This document shows positions 44,401 through 54,227 of a stretch of 64,000 nt of DNA, one piece after another; the stretch's first letter is position 1; every line of letters begins with the position of its first letter. Under the pieces are notes generated by a model. It saw only the letters and a program-made list of their open reading frames with translations. It ran no database searches and was not told the origin of the DNA. The position numbers were made by a program, and so were the translations under genes. The stretch is from Okapia johnstoni (lineage: Eukaryota; Chordata; Mammalia; Artiodactyla; Giraffidae): positions 25,920,001 through 25,984,000 of the forward strand of contig CM044311.1 in assembly GCA_024291935.2 (NCBI GenBank), in the 5' to 3' direction.

Positions 44401-44880
44401 TTTCAGTGTCCTATCTTTTTGTCTTTTCATACTGTTCATGGGGTTCTCAAGGCAAGAATATTGAAGTGGTTTGCCATGCCCTTCTCCAGTGGACCACATT
44501 CGGTCAGACCTCTGCATCATGACCTGTCCGTCTTGGGTGGCCCCACACGGCATGGCTTAGTTTCACTGAGTTAGAAAAGGCTGTGGTCCATGTGATCAGG
44601 TTGGCTAGTTGTCCGTGACTATAGTTTCAGCCTGTCTGCCCCCTGATCCCCTCTCTCAGTGCCTACCATCTTACCTGGGTTTCTCTTACCTTGGACGCGG
44701 GGTCTCTCTTCACGGCTGCTCCAACAAAGTGCAGCGGCCGCCCCTTACCTGCGACGCGCTGCAGCTCCTCTTGGCTGCCGCCACTAACCTCGGGCACGGG
44801 GTAGCTCCTCTCGGACCCGGCCCCTGACCTCCGGCCCGCGGTAGCTCTTCTCGGCAGCCCACGCTCAGTGCGCCATATGA
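41415..44880 (-). mobile_element. Nearly full-length BovB (RTE) LINE, degenerate
   Basis: About 3.45 kb in reverse orientation, the most complete LINE in the window. 5' to 3' on the - strand: a GC-rich, CpG-containing leader (44,690-44,870); a segment encoding GEGHGKPLQYSCLENPM (near 44,490) like the SINE Bov-A body; the endonuclease start IGTWNVRSMNQGKLEVVKQD (frame 44,026-44,553); a linker region in frames 43,233-43,649 and 43,021-43,266; an open 505-codon RT frame at 41,443-42,960; and the 3' end with GTTCA repeats. The protein frame of a complete element should be continuous, so frameshifts and stops in the endonuclease half make it inactive. No clear target duplication was found. Confidence 0.92.
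41443..42960 (-). pseudogene. BovB reverse transcriptase domain, 505 codons open
   Basis: This is the longest open frame in the window. It contains the RTE reverse transcriptase palm: [18 protein letters not shown] with the first catalytic aspartate, [20 protein letters not shown], and [20 protein letters not shown] with the YADD motif. It ends with the C-terminal [15 protein letters not shown] block that overlaps the element's 3' end. It lacks the upstream endonuclease in frame, so it is a broken LINE gene rather than a host gene. The frame has stayed open unusually long compared with the other copies here. Confidence 0.9.
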
Positions 44881-44886
44881 TATACA

Positions 44887-45274
44887 ACAAGAGGATCCTG
44901 AGTTCGTTCACCATTAAAGAAAAGTTATGGTTTCTTCCCCTTTCAGGACAGATCGGTCATTAATTCAACAAACAATTCTTGAGTATCTCTTATGAGTAAT
45001 AAATGCCTCTTCCATGAAGCCAGCCTGAACACCCCCACCCCATCCTTGACAGCTGGATTTGCTGACTCAAGTGAATGTACTTACTCTCTAGGCCATTCAT
45101 TTGACATGTATTGTTTTTACACCTTATCTTAAATATAGCATTAGCTCCTTAATAGCAAGAATTTATGCTCCTGCATATCTTTGACAAATGAAGTTCTCAA
45201 ACTCTGAAGAGTATAACCCGAGACACCTGTTTAAAATACTGATAACCAAGCCTCCCATCCACCTCTTTCCAATT
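44887..45274. other. Unassigned intergenic stretch
   Basis: No gene or clear repeat beyond the BovB 5' boundary. Confidence 0.35.
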
Positions 45275-45275
45275 C

Positions 45276-45482
45276 TGGCTTTCCAGGTGGCTAGGGGATA
45301 AAGAATCTGCCTGCCAATGCAGGAGATTTGGGTTCAATTCGTGGGTTGGGAAGATCCCCTGGAGGAGGGAATGGCAACCCACTCCAGTATTCCTGCCTGG
45401 AAAATCCCATGGACAGAGGAGCCCAGGAGCCTGGGTTATAGTCCGTAGGGTCGCGAAGAGTCAGACATGACTCAGCACACAC
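45276..45482 (+). mobile_element. Bov-tA SINE
   Basis: Forward: GGCTTTCCAGGTGGCTAGGG head, body GGAGGAGGGAATGGCAACCC, GCGAAGAGTCAGACATGACTC end and CA-rich tail. Contains a short duplication (GGAGCCCAGGAGCCTGGG). Confidence 0.9.
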
Positions 45483-45485
45483 ACA

Positions 45486-46198
45486 ATCGATAATCTACAT
45501 TGTAATAAGTGGCCCCCCTCCCTATCCCATGATTCTAATGCAGGTAGTCCAGGGAACACATCTTGACAAAATAACTGCTCCACTGCATACAGCACATTTT
45601 GTTTGTGCTTGGTTTCAAATAAATATTTTTTGAAAAATCTGTTTTAATTCAGAAGGGTAGGTATACTTGCGGTGACACAGATCTAAACTAGGAAATGGCT
45701 CAGGAAGAAGGGGAAACTAAAATATTCTGCCCATATTATTAAAAATATTACCCAAGAGGAAAGGAAAGAAGAAAATCCATAGGAAACCAAAGAGATTGCA
45801 CCAGGTGCTGTCTGGTGGATCAGCTACACGTAAAAAAGATAGTCACTGCAACCCTCAACAGTGGTGAGGGGAAGGTTAACTGTCAGAATACACTGATACT
45901 TCTCAAGCAGCTGTTTAGCTAAGTCCAGAGAAAATGTTCAAATCTTTGCTCAGCTGCAGCTGGCAACAGACAGCAAAACCTTGAAGTTTCATTTTGTGCT
46001 CATTCTTTGCTCCAAGCAAAGCAACCTTAACTAAGAATAAACAAAAGAAACATCACAGAGGAGGGGGATGGGATGGTTAGGAGTTAAGCAAAAGAAGAAA
46101 TGGGAATGTTAAAGGGATTCATATCTCTAATTATAGAGTCGTTTATAGATTGAGAGTGCACTGTCAATCATCTTGAGGGAATATTTAAAACAAGTATC
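45486..46198. other. Unassigned intergenic stretch
   Basis: No gene or clear repeat. Confidence 0.35.
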
Positions 46199-46215
46199 AA
46201 GAATTTGCAAATGAG

Positions 46216-46491
46216 GGACTTCTCTGGTGATTCAGTGCTTAAGAGTCTGCCTGATAATGCAGGAGGCACAGGTTCGATCCCTGGCCCCGGAATTAGGATC
46301 CCATTTGCACAAGACAACTGAGTCTGGGCACCACAACTACTGAGCATGTGCCTAGAGTCTGTGCTCCGCAACAAGAGAAGCCACTACAATGAGAAGCCAG
46401 TGTACCACAAGAAAAAGTCTGCACACAGTAACAAAGAGCCCCTCGTGCCACAATGAAGACACAGTGCAGCCAAAAATAAATAAAATAAAAA
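46216..46491 (+). mobile_element. CHR-type tRNA-Glu SINE, long form, with 17-bp target duplication
   Basis: Head GGACTTCTCTGGTGATTCAGTG, B-box GGTTCGATCCC, CCACAACTACTGAGC, GCAACAAGAGAAGCCAC, CCAAAAATAAATAAAATAAA tail. Exact AAGAATTTGCAAATGAG at 46,199-46,215 and 46,492-46,508. Confidence 0.93.
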
Positions 46492-46599
46492 AAGAATTTG
46501 CAAATGAGAGATATCCTGGTTTTAAAAGAAGGAAAAAAGTGAATTCTGAAAACTACAGACTTGAGCTCTTTCAAGATTTTAGAACAGATTATTAAAAAG

Positions 46600-46860
46600 C
46601 TTGTCAGCTCTTAGAAATGGAAGAGAATAAAAATTTTGAGCTAGTTCAGGTACACCAAGGACACGAACAACAAGCTCCTTGTTTCCTTTTATGATGGATG
46701 GGGAGATGCTAGAGAAGTTGCCACTAATGATTTCAGCAAGGCATTTGACAAACTAATGATATTCTCATGAATAAGATTTTTTTTTTTTTATGTCGTTCTA
46801 TTAGTAGGCCAATTCAGAGTTACTTGACTAATTCTTCTGAGATATGATTAATGGAGTGGT
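46600..46860 (+). mobile_element. Ancient reverse-transcriptase-like relic (tentative)
   Basis: The + strand reads DFSKAFDK at 46,729-46,752, an RT palm-like motif, followed by a block like LMIFS-stop. The frame is short and broken. It resembles an old non-LTR repeat I recall from mammals but cannot name. Confidence 0.4.
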
Positions 46861-46877
46861 CTCTGGGGCTGTTTAGG

Positions 46878-47010
46878 GATTTTCATTAATATAACAAATA
46901 TGTATTGAACATTTTACCATGTGCCAGGAACTGCTGTAGGAAGTGGGAATCCAATGGTAAATAAATCAAAGTCCCTGATCTCAAAGGACGTGGCCGAGCG
47001 AGGGAGAAAA
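46878..47010 (-). mobile_element. L2-type LINE end (ancient)
   Basis: AATATGTATTGAACATTTTACC, ATGTGCCAGGAACTGCTGTAGG and AAAGTCCCTGATCTCAAAGGAC follow the reverse L2 3' pattern. Confidence 0.6.
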
Positions 47011-47284
47011 CAGAGAAGTTAATGGTTGTATTCTTTTGTCAGGTACTGGTGAGAGAAAGGAGAAAAAAAAAAAAAGCAGGTTAAAGAGAAAAATAGAGTA
47101 AGGAGAGGTTTCTTTTAAAGGCTGATCAGAGAAGCTGATAGGATATGGTGATAACAGATCTTTCACTGAGAGACCTGGACAAAGTTATAGAATGAGTTGT
47201 GTAATTATCTGAGGAGGAATATTCCAGGTAAAAGAACAGCAAGGATATGAGCCATGAGATAGAAGCATGCTTAGCCAAGCGGCC
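47011..47284. other. Unassigned short stretch
   Basis: Purine-rich, nothing recognised. Confidence 0.3.
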
Positions 47285-47355
47285 CTCTGATAAACAGAAT
47301 GATGGTTCCCCAAAGAGGTCCACGTCTTAACTCCCAGAACCTGTAAATTTGCTAT

Positions 47356-47559
47356 GCTGTTGTTCACTCACTAAGTCATGTCCCATTCTTTGTGACCCCA
47401 CAGACTGTCACCCGCCAGGTTCCTCTGTCCATGGAATTTCCCAAGCAATAATACTGGAATGGGTTGCCATTCCTTCTCTAGAGGATCTTCCCAACCCAGG
47501 GATCGAAACTGCATCTGCTGCATTGCAGGCAGATTCTTTACTACTGAGCCACTGGGGTG
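47356..47559 (-). mobile_element. Bov-tA SINE with 10-bp target duplication
   Basis: Reverse: TTGTTCACTCACTAAGTCATG at left, head CTACTGAGCCACTGGGGTG at right. Exact AATTTGCTAT at 47,346-47,355 and 47,560-47,569. Confidence 0.9.
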
Positions 47560-47663
47560 AATTTGCTATTTTATATGGCAAAGGAACACTGCAGATGGAA
47601 TTAAAGTTTGAGATCCTAAAATAGATTATCCTGGATTATCCAGGTGAGTCCCACATAATTATG

Positions 47664-47709
47664 TACTTTACCACTGAGCCACCTGGGAAGCATGCCCCCC
47701 CCCCCCATC
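47664..47709 (-). mobile_element. Head-only Bov-tA fragment with a 12-base G run
   Basis: Only the tRNA-derived first 30 or so bases are present (- strand: GCTTCCCAGGTGGCTCAGTGG), preceded on that strand by 12 G. It lies between TAATTATG (47,656-47,663) and TAATTACG (47,710-47,717), a possible 8-bp target duplication with one mismatch. Confidence 0.6.
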
Positions 47710-48112
47710 TAATTACGTGAGTCCTTCCTTAAAAGCAGAAAACTTCCTCTGGCTGCAGCAAGAGAGATTTTGCAGAAAAGGAAACCAGAGAGATTCCTAG
47801 TGTGAGAATACAACCACACAATGTTGCTGGCTCTGAGATGTAAGGTCCCCTGAATGAGGAGAGAGGCCTTAGGGAGTTAACAGCAGCCCTTAGTTGTCAG
47901 CCAGCAAGGAAACAGAGACCTCAGTCCTACAAACATCAAGCCCAAGTCTCTGCCAACAGCCAGTAAAACCAGCTGAACCAACCCAACTTCTGACCTGCAA
48001 AATTGTGAAATAATAAATTTGTATTGTTTTAAGCTGCTAAATTTGTGGCCTTTTGGGCCATAAGCAGCAATAGAAAACTCAGACCACAACAATGGATCGA
48101 AATGATGGGGGA

Positions 48113-48476
48113 AGACTTCCCTGGTGGTATAGTGGATGGGAATCTGCCTGCCAATGCAGAGGACACAGGTTTGATCCCTGATCCAAGGAGATTCCACATG
48201 CTGTGGAGCTGCTAAGGCCCTGTGCCACGACTACCTGAGCCCACACACTGTACGGTCCTCAGGTCACAACTAATAATCCCCTGTGTCGTAACTACTGAAG
48301 CCGGTGCACCTAGAGTTCATGCTCCACAACAAGAGAAGCCACCAAAATGAGAACAATGAGGAGTAGTCCCCACTCACTGCAACTAGAGAAAGCCCAAACA
48401 CAACAAAAGACCTAGCAAACCAAAATAAAATAAATAGTAATTAAAAAAAAATTACATAGTTCAAAAAAAAGGAAAA
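48113..48476 (+). mobile_element. CHR-type tRNA-Glu SINE, long form, with 14-bp target duplication
   Basis: Head GACTTCCCTGGTGGTATAGTGG, B-box-like GGTTTGATCCC, GCAACTAGAGAAAGCCC and A-rich tail. GAAATGA(T/G)GGGGGA at 48,099-48,112 and 48,477-48,490. Confidence 0.9.
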
Positions 48477-48490
48477 GAAATGAGGGGGGA

Positions 48491-48862
48491 ATGTAATAGG
48501 AGATGAAGCAAGAGTTAAAAAAGCATTGGAAGAAGGTAAACATGAGGGCAGCTTCTGTGGGCCTTGTAGACCATTGTAAGCCCTTTGTCTTTTACTGTGG
48601 GTGAAATGAGCAGTCAGAAGGGGACTGGGGCAGGCATAACATAATCAAACTTATGTTGTAAAAGGATCACTTTGAACTATCCTGTATAAGAATCCAGTTA
48701 GAAGGATGCTGTAGTAGTTGACACAACAACATAAACTTGGGGAAATTGTAAGAGAGAGAAGACTTCAGAGTCTGGGTACATTAGGCTGAAGTATATAAAA
48801 TTGCCATTTGAGTGGCTCAAAAAGAGTAGAAAATCAAAGGATGAGTCAAGAAGATTGGCTCA
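48491..48862. other. Unassigned intergenic stretch
   Basis: No gene or clear repeat. Confidence 0.3.
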
Positions 48863-48985
48863 TAGAAGTGGCAACCCACTCTAGTATTCTTGTCTGAAAA
48901 ATTCCATGGACAGAGGAGCCTCGTGGGCTATAGTTCAAAGGGTCACAAAGAGTCAGACATGTCCAAGCATGCATGCACGCACACA
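48863..48985 (+). mobile_element. Bov-A monomer, 5' truncated
   Basis: Starts at GTGGCAACCCACTCTAGTATT and ends AAAGAGTCAGACATGTCC plus a CATG/CACA tail; the tRNA head is absent. Confidence 0.85.
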
Positions 48986-49344
48986 TGGTATATGGCATGC
49001 CTGGGAGAGAGAAGTCACTGTTGATTCCAAAACCACTGGCCTGAGGCAAGGATAGAAGTGTAGTACTGAGATGACTAACAATGCAGGAGGAGCAAGTCTA
49101 GAGGGGGATTGGGGACCGGAAGCAGAGCAGAGTTCATCCTGGAACATATATGTGAAAGGCCAATCAGACTCCAAGTGCAGATGTTCGTTGAACTGTTACA
49201 TGCAAAAGTCTAGAGTTCAGACTATCTGGAGCTGGAATTATTCATTAGGGAGTTCTCTCACATCAACGGTGTCCAAAGTCTTAAGCTGATGAGTTCAAAT
49301 GCCATGGAAAAGAGTGCAAAGAGAGAAGAATGGTACTTCTGGCT
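48986..49344. other. Unassigned intergenic stretch
   Basis: No gene or clear repeat. Confidence 0.3.
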
Positions 49345-49345
49345 T

Positions 49346-49561
49346 GGAAAGTCAAAGTGAAAGTCGCTCAGTCATGTATCCGACTTGTGACCCCACGGAC
49401 TGGGGCCTGCCAGACTCCCCTGTCCATGGGATTCTCCAGGCCAGAATACTGGAGTGGGTTGCCATTCCCTTCTCCAGGGGATCTTCCTGACTCAGGGACT
49501 GAATCCAGGTCTCCCACATTGCAGGCAGATCCTTTACCATCTGAACCACCAGGGAAGCCCC
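49346..49561 (-). mobile_element. Bov-tA SINE
   Basis: Reverse: GTGAAAGTCGCTCAGTCATG at left, ATTCTCCAGGCCAGAATACTGG, head TGAACCACCAGGGAAGCC at right. Confidence 0.92.
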
Positions 49562-50174
49562 CTTTTTAAAACTCTCTCCAAGATGGTATTTTTTTAATTT
49601 ATAAATACAAATATAAGAATAACCCCAGAAATTAAAATATTTTTAAAATATTTAGTTACATGTTTAATGAATTCCCTGTCTTAGAAAATAAGAAAATTGA
49701 ATAAAACCCGTACTATCACAGAAAACCCCAAATAAACAGTCATCACTTAATTTTAGTTAGGTCTTCTAAATTAAACACAGAACAAAGAGTTGAAAAAGCC
49801 CAGTGAAATCAGCATAAGCTACACACCCATATCAAAAGCCTAGTAAATTATATTACCCTGTTGCTCTGAGGCATTTTAACATCCTAAAATTATGTCCATT
49901 TTTATATACCATGCTAAATATCTGGTGAGGGGTATTGTTGTTCAATTCATTTTTGGTACCTCAGCACTATGAGAATTCAGTGTTTACATGTCTGCAAAAA
50001 AAAAAAAAAAAAAAAACACCAGAAAATTACCAACCCAGCAACTTGGTTCTACTCTTTGTTTTCTTTCACACACACTGCGACCATTGTGTCAGTTGTTAGT
50101 CATGATATGGGTCATAGCTAGTTTACTCTCACCAACTTTCCTTCTGAAAACAAAAAAAACTATTTGTGAGCACT
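49562..50174. other. Unassigned intergenic stretch with poly(A)
   Basis: AT-rich. A run of about 22 A at 49,996-50,017; no gene. Confidence 0.35.
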
Positions 50175-50188
50175 TTAGGCTGGTATTT

Positions 50189-50398
50189 GTTGTTGTTTAG
50201 TCACTAAGTCATATCTGACCCTTTTGCAACTCCATGGACTATAGCCCGCCAGGCTCTTCTGTCCATTGGATTTTCCAGGCAAGAATACTAAAGTGCATTG
50301 CCATTTCTTTCTCTGGGGGATCTTCTTGACACAGGGATCAAACCCGCATTTTTTGCTTGGCAGGCAGATTCTTTACCACTGAGCCTCCTGGAAAGCCC
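50189..50398 (-). mobile_element. Bov-tA SINE with 14-bp target duplication
   Basis: Reverse: TGTTGTTTAGTCACTAAGTC, head GAGCCTCCTGGAAAGCCC. TTAGGCT(G/A)GTATTT at 50,175-50,188 and 50,399-50,412. Confidence 0.9.
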
Positions 50399-50412
50399 TT
50401 AGGCTAGTATTT

Positions 50413-50680
50413 TGTTGTTCAGTTGCTCAGTCATAGCCAACTCTTTACAATCTCATAAACTGCAACACATCAGGCTTCCCTGTCCTTCACCATCTCCCTG
50501 AGCTTGTTCAGACTCCTGTCCATTGAGTCGGTGATGCCATCCAACCATCTTGTCCTCTGTTGTCCCCTTCTCCTCCTGCTTTCAGTCTTTCCCAGCATCA
50601 GTGTCTTTTCTAATGAGTCTACTTTTTGCACCAAGTGGCCAAAGTATTGGAGCTTCAGCTTCAGCTAGGCTAGCCTTCAT
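50413..50680 (-). mobile_element. BovB 3' end fragment
   Basis: About 270 bp of the BovB terminus in reverse (GTTGCTCAGTCATAGCC..., GATGCCATCCAACCATCTTG, AGTATTGGAGCTTCAGCTTC). Starts directly after the SINE's right duplication. Confidence 0.88.
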
Positions 50681-50823
50681 ACTAGGCTAGTGTAAAAACA
50701 CTTGAAAAAAAACCTCAACTCTGTCATAAATCTTTCACTTTGTATCATGACTCTCTCATTTTCTGTCTTATTCTCTCTCTCAGAGATAAAGCTTTTATTT
50801 ATTCATATGTTATATAGGTATCT

Positions 50824-51087
50824 TGGAGAAGGCAATGGCACCCCACTCTAGTACTCTTGCCTGGAAAATCCCATGGATGGAGGAGCCTGGTGGGCTGCAG
50901 TCCATGGAGTCGCTTAGAGTCGGACACGACTGAGCGACTTCACTTTCTCTTTTCACTTTCATGCACTGGAGAAGGAAATGGCAACCCACTCCAGTATACT
51001 TGCCTGGAGAATCCCAGGGACGGCGGAGCCTGCTGGGCTGCCATCTATGGGGTCGCACAGAGTCGGACACGACTGAGGTGATTTAGC
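50824..51087 (+). mobile_element. Bov-A2 SINE with 12-bp target duplication
   Basis: Two forward Bov-A monomers (AGAAGGCAATGGCACCCCAC and AGAAGGAAATGGCAACCCAC) linked by TTCACTTTCTCTTTTCACTTTC. Exact ATATAGGTATCT at 50,812-50,823 and 51,088-51,099. The second monomer retains several CpGs (GTCGGACACGACTG), consistent with young age. Confidence 0.95.
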
Positions 51088-51218
51088 ATATAGGTATCTA
51101 TCTATAAGTATTACAAATATACAACTAAATATATATCTGTGTGTATATACATATGTTTGTGTCCTGTACATAAAACTTTTTGTATCACAAAGAGTTTTTG
51201 CAATCTTCCTACAAGATA

Positions 51219-52479
51219 TTATTTTGGGGAAAAAGTAATTGCAGTTTCGGACCATGAATTTTAAATCGTTATAACTAGGCTCAAACACATCTTTATTAAT
51301 CAAAATCAGAACTGTTATAATAAACACATTTTTGCCAATGAGAAATAAGTTTGTTCATTCCTGTAGCATAAAAATTCATGCTTCAGGATTCAGTGAATGC
51401 TTGGAAAGCATTTTCTGCCTCTTGCTGGTTGTGGAAGCATTTTCCCTGCAAAAGGTTGTCAAGATGCTTGAAAAAGTGGTAGTTTGTTGGCAAACGGTCA
51501 GGTGAATATGGTGGATGAGGCAAAACTTCAAGCCCAACTCATTCAGCTTTTGAAGCATTGCTTGTGCCACGTGCGATCAGGCATTGTTGTGGAGAACTGG
51601 GCCTTTTCTTGACCAATGCCAGCTGCAGGCACTGCAGTTTTCAGTGCAACTCATCGATTTGCTGAGCATACTTCTCAAATGTAACGGTTTTGCTGGGATT
51701 CAGAAAGTTAGAGTGGATTGCACAGGCAGCAGACCACCGAACAGTGACCATGACCTTTTTTTGGGAACAAGTTTGGCTTTGGGAAGTGTTCTGGAGCCTC
51801 TCCATCCAACCATTGAGCTGGTCATCATCAGTTGTCGTATACAATCCACTTTCCATCGCGTATCACAATCCAATTGAGAAATGGTTCATTGTTGTTGCAC
51901 AGAATAAGAGAAGATAACCCTTCAAATTGACAATTTTTTTTTTTTAATTTGGAGTCAGCTCATGAGGTACCCACTTATCGAGCTTTTTCACCTTTTCAAT
52001 TTGCTTCAAATGCCAAATGACCATAGAATGGTTGACACTGAGTTCTTTGGTAAATTTTCATGTAGTTGTAAGAGGATCCCTCTCAATTCATAGTTATCAA
52101 ATTCCTGTGGCCAGCCATTGCATTCCTCATCTTCAAGGCTCTCATCTCCTTTGCAAACTTCTTGAATCACTACTGCACTGTTTGTTCATTAGCAGTTCCT
52201 GGGCCAAATGGCTCTTTATGTTGCAAGTTGTCTCTACTATTTTATGACTCATTTTGAACTTGAATTTAAATAAATCGCTTGAATTTGCTTTTTGTCTAAC
52301 ATCATTTTTATAGTCTAAAATAAATACAAAATAAGCATCAAGTAATGTCATTAGCAAAAAAAAAAGTGAGAAATGAGCATTAAAATGATATATAACATAA
52401 CCACATTTAACAATATATTCCAATATCAAACGGCAAAGTTCAACAATGCAAACTGCAATTACTTTTGCAACAACCTAAT
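51219..52479 (-). mobile_element. Mariner (Hsmar1-like) transposon with dead transposase
   Basis: About 1.26 kb, the expected mariner length. The right end read inward is TTAGGTTGTTGCAAAAGTAA followed by TTGCAGTTT; the left end is a decayed match ending in the same AAAGTAATTGCAGTTT. On the - strand, transposase-like pieces occur at about 51,641-51,856 (QKKVMVTVRWSAACAIHSNF; EKYAQQIDELH) and 51,376-51,640 (KGPVLHNNA-stop-SHVAQAMLQKLNELG). The catalytic LHDNA aspartate is replaced by asparagine and the next conserved arginine codon is a stop. Further frameshifts occur in the N-terminal half. Confidence 0.88.
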
Positions 52480-52997
52480 AGAAAAAAGCCTGACTTGTTG
52501 CAATTATCTAAAGTACCTAAAGTACTCCTATAAACACAATTACAAAATATTTTCACCAACCACATCACAAAATATTAATGTACTAACTTTAGCTCCATGT
52601 TTTGAGCTTCTCCTGGGCTGGGTGAGGAATGGGAACATGCTCCTTACCCCATCTCATGGGATCATCTGCTGACAAAGCAGATTTTAAAAGTTCACCCATA
52701 ATCATCCTAATTAAGCCATCAAGTGTCAGGACATGCTGAGTGAATTTGACTAATTCTAGCTATCTCTGTGGTGCAACTGATGTTGCTGCATCAGAGGAGT
52801 GACTCTGCCTGGGGAAAATTTCTTTATGCTTATGGCCTTTCCTCCTCCACCTACCTGAACTGAAAAAGTAGTAAGGAAGATTTGCAATGTTGCCTTCCAA
52901 GTCTGTGAAGCTTCCTTTTAGATGGGGGCCCACACCCTTTTATATACCTACATCACTATTGCCTATATACTTTTTGTGGAACTTTATAATACAACTT
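52480..52997. other. Unassigned intergenic stretch
   Basis: No gene or clear repeat. Confidence 0.35.
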
Positions 52998-53007
52998 GTA
53001 ATATGTC

Positions 53008-53892
53008 CAGTTTCAGTTCAGTCACTCAGTCGGGTCCAACTCTTTACAACCCCATGAACCGCAGCACGCCAGGCCTCCCTGTCCATCACCAACTCCCTGA
53101 GTCCACTCAAACCCATGTCCATTGAGTCGGTGAGGCCATCCAACCATCTCATCCTCTGTCATCCCCTTCTCCTCCTGCCCTCAATCTTTCCCAGTATCAG
53201 GGTCTTTTCAAATGAGTCAGCTCTTCGCATCAGGTGGCCAAAATATTGGAGTTTCAGCTTCAACATCAGTTCTTCCAATGAACACCCAGGACTGATCTCC
53301 TTTAGGATGGACTGGTTGGATCTCCTTGCAGTCCAAGGGACTCTCAAGAGTCTTCTCCAAAACCACAGTTCAAAAGCATCAATTTTTCTGTGCTCAGCTT
53401 TCTTGATAGTCCAACTCTCACATCCATACATGACTACTGGAAAAACCGTAGCCTTGACTAGATGGGCCTTTGTTGGCAAAGTAATGTCTCTGCTTTTTAA
53501 TATGCTGTCTGGGTTGGTCATAACTTTTCTTCCAAGGAGTAAGCATCTTTTAACTTCATGGCTGCAATCACCATCTGCAGTGATTTTGGAGCCCCCCCAA
53601 AATAAAGTCAGCCACTGTTTCCACTGTTTTCCCATCTCTTTGCCATGAAGTGATTGGACCAGATGCCATGATCTTAGTTTTCTGAAAGTTGAGCTTTAAG
53701 CCAACTTTTTTTCACTCTCCTCTTTCACTTTCATCAAGAGGCTCTTTAGCTCTTCTTCACTTTCTGCCATAAAGGTGGTGTCATCTGCTTATCTGAGGTT
53801 ATTGATATTTCTCCCGGCAATCTTGATTCCAGCTTGTGCTTCCTCCAGCCCAGCGTTTCTCATGATGTACTCTGTATATAAGTTAACATGTA
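53008..53892 (-). mobile_element. BovB LINE, 3' part
   Basis: A 5'-truncated reverse copy from TTTCAGTTCAGTCACTCAG to the RT YADD region. The frame at 53,159-53,635 gives [20 protein letters not shown] and the [17 protein letters not shown] block; it is interrupted near 53,590-53,710, and the YADD codon region near 53,785 is altered (TCATCTGCTTATC on the + strand). Near-repeat TGTAA(T/C)ATGTC at 52,998-53,007 and 53,890-53,899 may be the target duplication. Confidence 0.88.
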
Positions 53893-53899
53893 ACATGTC

Positions 53900-54227
53900 A
53901 GGTGAATTGTTTACATCTCTATCTTCCAGTAGATTGTGAGCAACTCATTTGCTCATCTTTAGATCCTCTTGAATGGACACAGGGTCCTGTCCCCAGTACT
54001 CTAGCATAGATATGTGACATCACTAAGCAGCCTCGAGAACCTAAAGACCAACATCCAATCCTCTCTCCCTCACCCCCACCCATCCCCATCACCACACAAC
54101 TGACTGAAAAGAACAAAGAAAAATAAAAACAAGGGGATTTGTTTTCTTATTAAAAGCATGCTTTATGGTGTTCACTAAGGGAATTCATATTTTTAAACCT
54201 ACTGAGGAAATACTACTGAATGAGTAG
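53900..54227. other. Unassigned intergenic stretch
   Basis: No gene or clear repeat. Confidence 0.3.

Larger units (their letters stand above)
47285..48085 (+). mobile_element. Ancient LTR-type repeat hosting two SINE insertions
   Basis: Same family as 19,545-20,515: GTTCCCCAAAGAGGTCCACGTC, GATTATCCTGGATTATCC, GCAAAATTGTGAAATAATAAATTTG and AAGCAGCAATAGAAAACTC. A Bov-tA (47,356-47,559) and a short SINE head (47,664-47,709) break it, each between short direct repeats. Confidence 0.65.

Noticed and set aside
51584..51877. 97-codon + strand frame
   Set aside because: Antisense of the decayed mariner transposase; no features of its own.
53115..53648. 177-codon + strand frame (and similar frames at 41,510-42,097)
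   Set aside because: Antisense shadow of the BovB reverse transcriptase. The same shadow recurs over every BovB copy.
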